A DNA stretch of 64,000 nt from Selaginella tamariscina (GCA_003024785.1 PUQB01000543.1:107049-171048), one strand, 5' to 3'; counted from the first letter of the stretch, positions 1-10,244 are shown. Numbers and translations: made by a program. The notes: generated by a model from the sequence alone, not told the origin.

Positions 1-23
1 TATGTCGTCTGTGCTCAGTGATG

Positions 24-2700
24 TCATTTCAATCTCCTCTCGCCACCTTGTTTTAGGCCAAAAAGGGTGTTGCAATTCTGTACTTGTGACAGTAGGCCCT
101 TCCAACTCTCGAACAACAGTCTCCCAATAGTCACCACATGCTTATATAGTTCTGAGTAACCAGTTGCCTTATCAGAATTCTTTGGCATCGATTTTTGAAC
201 CCATGCCACATATTTTTTGATGCCATCAATAATAACCTCTTGTTCCTTGAGCTGGGCACTCAATGGAATAGGGTCTGGTTGTCCTTCTGGGAGAAGTGGC
301 TTTCCATTCTCTCCACTTTTGAAGAGCATTAACCCTCTTTCGGTAACCACTCCTTCTGATGGCCGTAACTTGTACTGCATAATAGGTATACCATCTCGTA
401 TGGAGAAAAAGAATTGTAGCGGCACAAGGTGACCAACTAAAGAATCACTCCCCTCTTTTATATACTCCTTGAGAAATTTTTTGAAGTCTGGCACCTCAGT
501 CACAAGCAAAGCACAACTTTTTTTGGAGATGCAATTTTCAAAAAGATTCATCATATGCGGTAAGGTAAGTGCACTTGTCCTTTTTGTAGAGTTGGAGACC
601 TTGCTGAAGAACGCATCAATATCTTCATGAGTGTGACCAACCATAAGAAACTGAGCGTGATTGTTTCAAACACACCTTTGGCAACAAGCATTGACAAGTA
701 TGCTAGCACATATCTAGAAAATAAAAGTAAGTATGAGCTTGAGAAACCCTTAAGTAAAATGATTTACCTATTTTTGTTCTCGCCTGCACAATTATCCATC
801 TGTAAAAGCAAATGACGAGGAAGCTTATTTGATGTTGAGGACACATGTACACTATTTGAGCTAGATCCCTCCACTGAACCTGAACTCTCAACAGGGCCAT
901 CTGTTTTTTTGCAGGTTGCTGACAATGCCTCTCATATTCCCAAGTAGCCTCAAGTGCAGACGTGTTCATGAGAGCATTATGTAAAGGTTGAAGGTGTTGT
1001 TTCTTCACTTTGAGATCACTGATAGGACTTGTCTGTGAGTGGGCTTCAAGGTTTCTGAAACACATGGCCAACGACCCAATAGTGAAATTGGAGTCGCTAG
1101 ACCAATGTGGAAGTGAAAAGTGTCCATATGACTCACAACCGTGTCCATGTGTTAGCACACCTGTCAATGAAATCGGAAGTTTCATGACATTTCCAAGGCA
1201 CTTTGGTGTTGCAACGAGCTTTGGAATGCTGGTCTTTGAATGATCCATCTTGTCATGGATCAAGCACAGGTACTCTGATGGGCGTGACACAGAAAGCATG
1301 CGGTGTGCATAGTACTGAGACCGGCAAGTTTGTTGTGCAATCATGTGGGCCTCCATCTTCTTTTGAATGGCAGTGATCTCCACCAAGGTTTTTGCACAAG
1401 CCTCTGCAGCCTTCAATGATGTACAAGTGTCACACTTGGAAAAGCTAGAGTGTTTTGCAATCTCCACATCCTTAAAATGAGTATTCCATATGTTGTTGAA
1501 GGTACCAGTGCAGATTGCTTGCAGCCCCATCAAGCTGAGGCACTTGTTCACATGTTCACACAGCTTCAATTGAGTGTAGATCGAAGGCAAAACCTTGAGA
1601 TTTTCCCTGACCCCTGCATTTGTGGTTCGGCATTTGTGAGGCATCCTGTCTGCATTTGCTTCCACAAAAGCCTTGAGTATCTCTATGGCTGCCATAATGT
1701 GAGAGCGGGTTTTGACCAAGCCAGTGTTCCCATGTACTGAGGTTCGCGCTCCATCTAACCACTCATCCCTCCGACGGTAGAACGTGGTCTTTGGGATCCC
1801 GTATATACTGTACCAAGCTTTGAAGCAGATGGCCACCTTATTAAATACCATGGATGTACTCTGATAACCTGTGTCCGAAGCCATTCCATCAATACACCCA
1901 GTTAGTGCAGCATATACAAACTCATGCCTTTGCTTTTGGGTGAGCGTACGAAAGACATGTCTACATTGGGTAATTTCATTCCGGTCTGCCATCTGACAAC
2001 ACTTCTTCTTGCAGCAGTCAATCGTGGAAATGCTCGTAACACTTTCGGAAGATGTAGGATCCATCTTCACCCTCTTGCTGAAACATGCAGGGGAAGATCT
2101 GCAACCCATGAATCGCCTTTTTCTTATAGGACCAATGCAAGGAACCTCTTCAAATATGAGTTGTTCTTCCGGGTTGTTATTATTGAAATCCAACCCAGAA
2201 TATGTTGAACCATCTTGCCGTCTTAATTCAGATGTTCGCCACCTCACGAGGGATCCAGGATGCAAAGTGCCATTAGGTGAAACCTCTGTCACAACTACAC
2301 CCACGAAGTCGGACCCTAGTTTCTCTTCTGACACTGCTTCCATTGGATTTATAGCTGTGATGATGCCTCTCCCAACCTCAATCTCATGAAGAAAGAGAAT
2401 CACCTCATCCATCACAGCAGGCAAGCCATCATCTGGAAAACTCGTGCTACTGTTTGTTTGTGACTCTGTATATTCTGTGTCAGCCTTGACTTCATCCAAA
2501 TTCCACAATACAGGAGAACCCTCCTCAAATTCCATTCCAGGAACCTCAACATGCTTGAAAATGGTGTTCACCCATACGTACACACAAGATCCTTGGGCAA
2601 TATTGTGACATGATGCATTATCATCTCGAACTTCCACAGTTCCAGTGCCAACTATCTCGTTGTTCCGAAGAAGACATACTTTATCTCCAGTATTATACAT
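24..2700 (-). CDS. DUF7869-like transposon protein, two frameshifts
   Basis: Long protein of about 870 residues read from an ATG at 2700, just inside an exon whose acceptor (TGTGCAG) ends at about 2710. The N-terminal part carries two similar beta-rich blocks (roughly residues 4-70 and 95-175), each with a hydrophobic strand, a short G-x-G turn and a later 'LG/QGS..V.V' strand, a fold also seen at the N-terminus of plant transposon proteins. The core has a CDTC pair, HDKMDHSK, MDNCAGENKN and VGHTHEDID, which I recognise as the signature set of DUF7869-type proteins; the acidic residues could form a DDE/DDD-like nuclease site (inference). A 54-bp GT-AG intron (714-767) restores N-K-N-R-Y. Frame breaks lie at the T7 run 904-911 and near 639. 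The C-terminus may continue through another intron to the left of the window. Alternative reading: a decayed transposon copy. Confidence 0.72.
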
Positions 2701-2854
2701 ATTGTCCTGCACATAAATAATTGTGTTATTTATGATATCTGTTTATGCAATATTTCTAAGAAATCATAACTGCGGTTGCTTAATAATATGCATGTGCAAT
2801 AATACATAATTATGTATAAAGATAATATCTCATGCTTTATTAATATAACTGATG

Positions 2855-3580
2855 GGCGGGATTAATCCCGCCGCAGACTCTACCCCTTCAGAGTGAGTCG
2901 GCGGGATTAATCCCGCTCGACTCTACCCCATCGGAGAGAGTCGGCGGGATTAATCCGCGCCGATACTTCCTCGTCGAGAGAGGCGGCGGGATTAATCCCG
3001 CCCGCTCCCTCCGACGAGGAAGTAGCGGCGGGATTAATCCGCGCGGACTCCCTCCGACGAGGAAGTACCGGCGGGATTAATCCGCGCCGATCTTCCTCGT
3101 CTGTGAGAGTCGGCGGGATTAATCCCGCCGCAAATTCCTCCGAGAGGAAGAGGGGGCGGGATTAATCCCGCCCACAACACTGACGACGGAGAATAGGCGG
3201 CGGGATTAATCCCCCACAACTCTGACGACGGGGAATAAGCGGCGGGATTAATGAAAACTATGATTTCAAAGAGATTCGGGATGAATTCTGCCCACAAATA
3301 TTTAAAACAGGGAAGTATGGCGAGATTAATCCCGCCACCCCTTCTCTGCCTCCTAAAATGGTTGGCGAGATTAATCCCGCCGACAACTCTTTCTAATAAA
3401 TTCAAGTAAATCATTATCAGTTGAGAGAGTTATCGGCGGGATTAATCTCGCCGCTCTTTTTAAGAGGCGGAAAGCATTGCCCGAACTAATTCTGCCATAG
3501 CTATGAAAGAGATGGTGGCGGGATTAATCCCGCCACCTCTTCAAAGAGGCAAAAAAAATGGCCGGATTAATCCCGCCGCC
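2855..3580. repeat. Palindromic array 1 (GGCGGGATTAATCCCGCC)
   Basis: About 15 copies of an 18-bp perfect palindrome or close variants. The first ten start near 2855, 2900, 2943, 2985, 3026, 3070, 3112, 3155, 3198 and 3241, a spacing of 41-45 bp. Later copies (3319, 3363, 3434, 3517, 3560) are at single or nearly double spacing. Several spacers are themselves inverted repeats, for example TTCCTCCGAGAGGAA at about 3135 and GACTC...GAGTC between the first two copies. The array lies between a splice-donor-like site at 3740 and the acceptor of the DUF7869-like gene, so it may be intronic. Confidence 0.95.
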
Positions 3581-3740
3581 CCGGCTAATATTAAGTTAAA
3601 GTATATTTAAACGGGATAAATCCCTAACAGAATATATTGTAATCCTAATGCATTCCTAAATCCCTAAATTCTAAAATTTAAGAGAGAATGTAAGAGAGTG
3701 AATCTTTATAAATATATCTAAATTTGTTTATAATACTTAC

Positions 3741-4051
3741 TTGTAAACAGCACTGAAGGCGCCGTGCTTTCCTATAAACAATAGCGCACCCAATTTAATG
3801 TCGCTCCTGAGCTGATCACTAAGAAGAAAAAAGAAAATCTGAAGAGTGAAAAATAAAGAAATGAAGAAACCCTTGCCGGAGAAAGAACCAGATCTGAATT
3901 TGAGTGGGAAATTAAATGTATTTTCAAATTTACATGTCAGACTGATAATACTTATGTCAGAAATTCGAAATTTTTGAAATAACAGAAAAGAAAATTTAAG
4001 ATGAGTTGAAAAAATAACCGACAGTCTGACATATATACTCTCCAATTCCAA
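3741..4051 (-). other. Putative upstream exon of the DUF7869-like gene
   Basis: On the minus strand a strong donor (TACAA then GTAAGTATT) begins at 3740, and an open frame of about 100 codons runs into it. No intron acceptor is seen between this site and about 2710, so the simplest model is a leader exon spliced over array 1 into the coding exon. The frame does not obviously join that of the main ORF, so it may be untranslated. No family is recognised. Confidence 0.3.
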
Positions 4052-4204
4052 TGAGTGTTTTAAAATTGCATTTAATGTTATTCAAGTGCTTCAAGCTGTT
4101 TAATATTACGAAATTTTTGTAATTGTTCTACATTCTTAATATTCAAGTATATATTATTAGTTTATATTATATATATATATACACTAATACAATAAATAAA
4201 TTGA

Positions 4205-4940
4205 TATATTATTATGTATCATTTAAAATATATTCATAGTCTGTTTATTATTATTATTTTCTTAATTACTCGAGTAATTAATTTACATTTCCTACTATTA
4301 ATGGGATATTCTTTATTATTTTCTTAATATTAAAGAATATTCCAATATTAAACCTGATTATCATAATTAAATTAGTCTTATTCTTAATTATCTCAGTAAT
4401 TATTCTACATTTGTATATATTAATAGGATTTTCTCAATTAATTTGTTATTATTTCAAGAATATTCCTATGTTAAACCTTATTATCAATATTAAATTAATA
4501 TATATTATTAAAACTATATATGACTATATATTAGATAAAATGATGTATTATTATGTATAATTTAAAATATGTTCATAGTGTGTATATTAATTTCATTTTC
4601 TTAATTACTTGAGTAATTAATCTTCTTTATATTAATGTGATATTCTTTATTATTTTCTTATTATTCCAAGAATATTTCAATATTAAACATGATTATCATA
4701 ATTAATTTAGTTAATTATTTCAATACTTGATCTACATTTGTATATATTAATGGGATTTTCTCAATTAATTTCTTATTATTTCAAGAATATTCTAATGTTA
4801 AACCTTATTATCAATATTAAAAATATATATTATTAAAACTATATATGGCTATATATTAGATAAAATCATATATTATTATGTATAATTTAAAATATGTTCA
4901 TAGTGTGTATATTAATATTATTTTCTTAATTATTCGATGT
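4205..4940. repeat. AT-rich tandem repeat, unit about 330 bp
   Basis: The block starting TATTATTATGTATAATTTAA recurs at about 4208, 4546 and 4870, followed each time by the same order of AT-rich segments (TTCATAGTGTG, CTTAATTACT..GAGTAATTAAT, GGGATTTTCTCAATTAATT). That gives a little over two units of 325-338 bp. No coding potential is seen in 4050-5240. Confidence 0.75.
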
Positions 4941-5150
4941 TTGTTTTGCACATATTATATATAAACACGATTATAAATTTATATATACACGTGCACACGC
5001 ATTAGAAGCACTTACAAAGACACATATGCACACACATGCACATTGCCCTAAACCAAACTTGAGAAATTATATGTTGCTTCTTTATTGAAAAACATCATGT
5101 TCAACGCATGTATGATTTATGTACTCAATCTGTGTGTATGTAACACATTG

Positions 5151-5770
5151 AATTTACACATGTAATATATATGTATGTTTGTGTGTATACACGTGTGTAT
5201 GTATATATGTGTACTAATATATGCAATGTGTACGGTTTTCATTTGTTAACACTTATCTCTTCTCTCATACATACACAGTGTCACCATGCATAATCCCTTC
5301 TCTCATACATACACACCATGCATGATCATGATCCATAATATGTAGCCTGTCTCTTCTCTCATACATACACACCATGCATGATCCATAATATGTACTGATG
5401 TTACAATATTATGTAATATGTATAATGTATATCTGTGTATAACACTCACTCCTCTCATACATAAACACCATGCATGATCCATCCTAACCCTAAACCCTAA
5501 ACCCTATGTAACACATTGAATTTACACATGTAATATGTATGTATGTTTGTGTGTATACACGTGTGTATGTATATGTGTGTACTAATATATGCAATGACAT
5601 TGTGTATGAATTTAATTTGTTAACACTCTTTCTCTTCTCTCATACATACACACCATGCATGATCCATGTAAATATGTATTTCTCTCTTCTCTCAAACATA
5701 CACACCATGCATGATCCATAATATGTATTGTCACTCTTCTCTCATACATACACACCATACATGATCCTGT
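5151..5770. repeat. Degenerate tandem repeats with telomere-like core
   Basis: The unit CTCATACATACACACCATGC followed by ATGATCCATAATATGTA recurs at about 5260, 5300, 5352, 5455, 5638, 5693 and 5738. A separate block starting GTATGTATGTTTGTGTGTAT is present at about 5170 and 5537, so the region has been duplicated at two scales. No gene is seen here. Confidence 0.75.
5483..5507. repeat. Interstitial telomere-like repeat (CCCTAAA)n
   Basis: Three and a half CCCTAAA units in tandem, the plant-type TTTAGGG telomere sequence on the opposite strand. It is far too short to be a telomere and is embedded in unrelated tandem repeats. Confidence 0.7.
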
Positions 5771-6069
5771 ACTCTGTCTCTCTAATATTAATATGTACTA
5801 ATATGTATGTATGTCTATGTGTATAATACTATGTGTGTATATATGTATCGCTGCACGTGAAACTTTAACACTCTCATGGACACACACGTGTTAAACCCTT
5901 GCATGATATTTATTCTTGGGTGTATGTGATACACCCACGCACACGCACACGCTGATAATATAATGAAAGAATATTCGTTTAGGGCGAATCTATAGTTTAT
6001 TCTTTTTAGGGTTTAAGTATATTCTTAAAGGAATATTCGATTAGGGTTAATATATATTCTATTCCTTTT

Positions 6070-6143
6070 AGGGTTTAAGTATATTCCTAGGGTTTGTAAG
6101 GCGGCGGCGGCGGTGGCGAAATCTCCTTCTCTCTCTCACACAG
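6070..6143 (+). other. Possible GC-rich leader exon of the right-hand module
   Basis: A short GC-rich run with GGCGG repeats follows AT-rich DNA containing two TTTTAGGGTTTAAGTATATTC copies. It ends in CACACAG followed by GTGAGATCT, a good splice donor, at 6143/6144. An acceptor (TTTTGCAG) near 8311 precedes the ATG at 8352, so microsatellites, array 2 and the hairpin could all lie in one 5' intron. Inference only. Confidence 0.3.
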
Positions 6144-6169
6144 GTGAGATCTCTCTCTCTCTTCACGCA

Positions 6170-6292
6170 CACTCCTCTGAGTTTATTTTTTATTTTTATT
6201 CACATATATATTTATATGTGTGTGTATCTTAATAATATAATTTAGATCTCTATCTCTCGCACACACACGCACACTCGTATACATATACACAC

Positions 6293-6349
<57 letters not shown>

Positions 6350-6866
6350 TCTCTCTCTCTCTTCTCTATAGATCTCTATCTCTCGCACACACGCACACTC
6401 GTATACATATACACACACAGATATATATATATATATATATACATTCTATTTTTTATCTATATATATGTGTGTGTGTATCTGTATAATTTTATTGATTTGT
6501 TAATTGTATCTCTCGCACACACACGCGCACACTCCTGTATATATATATGTGTGTGTGTGTGTTTGTTTATCTATATGATTTTATTTGTTTCACACACGCA
6601 TACACACGATATACATATACACATATATATATATACCTATGTATACATACATATATTATGTGTACCAGTATCTGTATAATTTTATTTATTTATCTATCTC
6701 TCGCACACACACGCACTCTCCTGTATATACATATACATATACATATATATGTGTGTGTGTGTGTGTATCTATATAAGTTTATCTTATTTGACTATTTCTG
6801 GCACACACACGCACTCTTCTACACACACATATACATATATATATATCTCTGTGTGTGTGTGTGTAG
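6170..6866. repeat. Microsatellite block
   Basis: Alternating (CA)n, (TG)n, (TA)n and (CT)n tracts, including an uninterrupted TA run at about 6298-6346 and three degenerate copies of a GTGTGTATCTGTATAATTTTAT unit. A related but diverged block lies inverted at 59560-60105. Short open frames here are translations of low-complexity DNA. Confidence 0.9.
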
Positions 6867-8013
6867 CAGCGGGATTAATCCCGCCGCTATATGGTGAGAC
6901 GTATGTAGCGGCGGGATTAATCCCGCGCTATATAATTAGCCACTCGGCGGCGGATTAATCCCGCCGCTCATTCGTTACCCTCATGAGTAGCGGGATTAAT
7001 CCCGCCGCCATTTCAGGCAGGTTATTCAGTTAGCCAAATGAGCGGCGGGATTAATCCCTCCGCACAGGGCCCGAGTGAAGGCCTGGGCGGCGGGATTAAT
7101 CCCTCTGCCTATGCATGCCCTGCGCAGAATCGGGTGAGATTTATCCCGCCGTCATTGGCCTGCCTGAAGGGCCTAGGCGGCGGGATTAATCCCGCCGGAT
7201 TCCGCACAGGGCATTGGCGTTCGGCAGGATTAATCCCGCTGACTAAGGCTCGAGTGAAGGGCCTGGGCGGCGGGATTAATCCCGCCGCGTACGCATGCCC
7301 TGCGCGGAATCGGGCGGGATTTATCCCGCCGCCAAAGGCCTGCCTGAAGGGCCTAGGCGGCGGGACTAATCCCGCCGGATTCTGCACAGGGCGCATTGGC
7401 GTCCGACGGGATTAATCTTGCTGACTAAGGCCCGAGTGAAGGGCCTGGGCGGCGGGATTAATCCCACCGCGTACGCATGTCCTGCGTGGAATCGGGCGGG
7501 ATTTATCCCGCCGCCAAAGGCCTGCCTGAAGGGCCTAGGCAGCGAGATTAAACCCGCCCGATTCCGCGTAGGGCATCTGCATCCGGCGGGATTAATCCTG
7601 CCATAGGGACCGAGTGAAGGGCCTGGGTGGCGGGATTAATCCCGCCGAGCCTTCAATGCCTATTGGAGGGATGAATCTCGCCACCCTTCCTTTTTTACTC
7701 CTTTGGTGAGTCGGACCAATCCCAAACGTTTATGTCTGAAACGTAGAAGGTTTACAACATACCAATGGAGAGGACTGGGAAGGGTGGCGAGATTCATTTC
7801 ACCATCCCTTACATGGTGGGCGAGATTAATCCCGCCGCCTTTCTAGAGTCACTGAAGGGTGTGTTAAATAAATCTTGCCAAGTTCTCTCTGAGACCGAGA
7901 AGGGTGGCAGGGTTAATCCCGCACTCCCGTTCAGGACCTCCAGAAAGGTGGCGAGATTAATCCCGCCCACTCTTTCAGGAGGCATTAAAGGGGTGGCGAG
8001 ATTAATCCGCACC
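6867..8013. repeat. Palindromic array 2 with 180-bp higher-order repeat
   Basis: More than 20 copies of GGCGGGATTAATCCCGCC or variants. Between 7087 and 7630 they fall about every 45 bp (near 7087, 7132, 7177, 7222, 7267, 7312, 7357, 7403, 7449, 7494, 7539, 7585, 7627). Four successive monomers differ from one another, and the set of four repeats as a unit of about 180 bp that starts GCCTGGGCGG at 7081, 7261, 7443 and (as GCCTGGGTGG) 7621. This is the organisation of a satellite higher-order repeat. Outer copies (7670-8013) are more decayed. Confidence 0.95.
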
Positions 8014-8122
8014 TTCCATATGAATATATATGTGTATTAGTATATATAAGTTGCATATCTCATTTTATTTACTTTTATCATCTTATCATAATATTTCGAG
8101 TAAAAACTAGTAAACTATGTAA

Positions 8123-8209
8123 AACTGTCCAAAGCTCACACTTGTGGTGGTTCTAAAACCAAATATTATCTTTCTTTTGCACTAGCACAAAGGTGAGCTT
8201 TGGACAGTT
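8123..8209 (+). other. Imperfect hairpin between array 2 and the ATG
   Basis: Arms CTGTCCAAAGCTCAC (8125-8139) and GTGAGCTTTGGACAG (8193-8207) are perfectly complementary, and the pairing continues with flanking AA/TT and, after a small internal mismatch, TTGTG/CACAA, around a loop of about 39 bases. A counterpart hairpin is present in the inverted copy at 58734-58804. It has the size of a miRNA or MITE foldback, but the sequence alone does not decide between them. Confidence 0.7.
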
Positions 8210-8351
8210 AATTCCGTCCACTTCTCTCTGTGTATTATTTTTATATATTCGGGTTTATACAAGTGTGTGTGCGTTTTTATATGATTTGTATTCATAATGT
8301 ATTATTTTGCAGAAGGACGATTTAATTAAACAAGGAGATTAAGTCATTAGT

Positions 8352-8711
8352 ATGGAGTCATCGTCAAATTCAGGGTAAGAATTAAAATAAAATCTGTTAT
8401 ACTCGGATATGTACTTGAAGAATTAATCATTTTTGTATTTAGATGTGGAATTGAGGTGGCATTGAAGACGAGAGCAGGAGAAGAAATGGGCAGGGGGATT
8501 CTGGAATCAACTTGGCCATATTTCAAACTAAACGGGAAGCGCATTGGAACAACCATGGTTACTGTCAAACTAACCTCTATCACATTGCATGGACAAGCAA
8601 AACAATGGAAAGTGGGTGTGCTAGTCAAGCATCCGAAAGCATGCTGCGAACCCAGATTGAGCGATGCTCAAAACATATGCCTTGTTCCATCCAATGTCAT
8701 GTTCTCGGATC
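8352..8711 (+). CDS. N-terminal beta-domain ORF of the array-linked module (truncated)
   Basis: ATG at 8352 starts a 7-codon exon ending at 8374 with a GTAAGA donor. The acceptor TTTGTATTTAG places exon 2 at 8443, in frame, giving a protein with EVALKTRAGEEMGRGILEST and NGKRIGTTMVTVKLTSI. This pattern resembles each of the two N-terminal blocks of the DUF7869-like protein at the left end and is also typical of plant transposon proteins. In the diverged copy at 58.1-58.5 kb the exon appears to end at a GTAAGT donor (58203); here the same place reads GAAAGT, so splicing may be lost. Homology to that copy stops at about 8711, where an LTR fragment is joined. No catalytic part remains. Confidence 0.5.
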
Positions 8712-9345
8712 CAGGCACGGTTGGACAAGGACACGAATGTGCCTTGCTTGGCCATGAGTGCTACACCTGGCTTGACGTGGAGGAGGAGGCTGGAGACAAG
8801 CCTCAACCTGAAATGTGCATTCCAACAAAACCTCTTAGGCATGGATTCATTGTCATTGTTTTTACCCAAAGGGCCAACACATGGCAACACATGGCTGCTG
8901 GGTGGCCATCCGGTGTCAAAACCCTATATGAGCAGCGCTAAGTCTCCAGAACCACCCAATGACCCCTAGGGTTAGACTCTAATGCCCAAGTGGACATGAG
9001 ACTTAGGGTTTAGCCTAAGTCTCCATAGAATGTCTGCCCCCAAAACCCTTGAGGGATAACCCTACTTGACTTAGGGTTTAGCCTAAGTCTCCCTAGAGTG
9101 TTTGCCCCCAAAACCCTTGAGGGATAACCCTAGTTGACTTAGGGTTTAGCCTAAGTCTCCCTAGAGTGTCTGCCCCCAAAACCATTGAGGGATAACCCTA
9201 GTTGACTTAGGGTCTTGCCCTAGAAGACCTAGACATGCTCATGCCCTAACCCCATCAAGGAGACGTGTGTTCCACACATACCCTCAATAGGGTTAAAGCA
9301 TCACCCTACATCTTGAGGAATCACCCTCAATTAAGTATAACCCCT
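8712..9345 (-). mobile_element. LTR fragments of the LARD family, rearranged
   Basis: 8712-8847 matches, in reverse, the middle of the LTRs seen at 36.1-37.7 kb and 46.9-48.6 kb. From 8848 (TGTCATTGTTTTTACCC) the sequence restarts with the LTR terminus (AAAGGGCCAACA, GGTGGCCATCC) and runs to about 9340. Two pieces of the same LTR family therefore abut here, cutting off the module gene upstream. No target duplication was found. Confidence 0.75.
9001..9210. repeat. 68-bp tandem triplication inside the LTR fragment
   Basis: ACTTAGGGTTTAGCC recurs at 9001, 9069 and 9137, with a partial fourth start (ACTTAGGGTC) at 9205; each unit carries the same GTCTCC..TAGA.TGT.TGCCCCC and GAGGGATAACCCTA segments. 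The other LTR copies in the window have this stretch once. Confidence 0.85.
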
Positions 9346-9784
9346 AAAAGACGACGAGCCTGTGCTGAAAGGTTAGAGGACTGAAGACCTTGAGTGACAT
9401 GTTGCTAGTTGGGTGTTTGAGTGGTTTGCCTCGAAGAAGTGATGCATTTTGTTGGTTCAGGTACTCCCGTAGGCGGCGCCTAACCCAAGCAACGAGCCAA
9501 TCAAGTGCGCATGATGTTACCACGAAGTCACCACATAATGTCACCCATTCATTACACATGCCACTAGAAACAACCATCATCACAAGGAACATATCCACAC
9601 CACACAAACATCCACATACACATCGACTAACCATGGAGCTTCCTCAACAAAATCAATGACCATTGCCCCCACATGCAAGACTAGAACAAGAGCAAACGCG
9701 ACCAAATCGCCATGTCTAGCCAAAAGGACCACCATTGAACCATGGTAATACTCACAGATAGCTATGGTTGACGAGACCATGCTA

Positions 9785-10126
9785 AAATCTGCATCATCAT
9801 ATATACCATTGTAGTTGATCCAACTTGTCCGTATGATCTTAGATGCTAAATTACACCATCAACAGCAAGGCGTATGTATATTCATACGCATGTTCCAAAC
9901 CAATTGTGGACCACACATTTCAGACCAGTTGTGGACCACACAATCCTCAGGACCTCAGATATATAAACAGGGTTCCAATTCCAAGTTTCTCAGAATCATT
10001 CAACACCAGTCTTCGGCCTTGTGTTTCATTTTATATTCATTTCTCTCTTGAATACAATCTCCTCCTTTCAGCTCAAAGGTTCCGCCCTTGTTCTAAAGGT
10101 TTTGCCCTTTGCACAAGGTCATGACA
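9785..10126 (+). repeat. Left LTR of the Ty3/gypsy element
   Basis: Direct repeat partner of about 15035-15334. Shared segments include CGTCCGTATGAT-like starts, ATACGCATGTTCCA, GGACCTCA.ATATATAAA (TATA region), CATTCAACACCA.TCTTC, CTCTCTTGAATACAATC and the final GCACAAGGTC.TGACA ending at 10126. The left border is uncertain by tens of bases because the copies diverge there. Confidence 0.8.
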
Positions 10127-10244
10127 GTTTGAATGATTCTCAGGTAGTGACAAGCTTCTGCTCCTGCTTGTCATCGATCCCATTTTCTTTCTTTCTTTCT
10201 GTCTTTTTTTTTTTTCTTTTTTTTATTTTCTTCTTCGACTCATC

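Noticed and set aside
2855..3580. CRISPR-like repeat-spacer array
   Set aside because: Regular repeats with spacers superficially fit, but the spacers are related to one another and often palindromic, no cas-like genes are present, and the host is a eukaryote.
6467..6958. Small plus-strand open frames in the microsatellite block
   Set aside because: Pure low-complexity translations (YIYTYIY, CVCVC), with no conservation in the inverted copy at 59.6-60.1 kb.
7038..7415. Open frames encoding repeated GGINPA / AGLIPP motifs on both strands
   Set aside because: The 45-bp repeat length is a multiple of three, so any frame free of stops in one monomer stays open. Both strands behave alike, there is no splice or start context, and frames break where the spacing changes.
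8123..8209. Firm call of a miRNA gene
   Set aside because: Hairpin shape alone is not enough without small RNA reads; a MITE-like foldback fits as well.
8456..8941. A 161-codon plus-strand protein running past 8711
   Set aside because: The part after about 8711 is LTR sequence read by chance; only the first part is shared with the copy at 58 kb.
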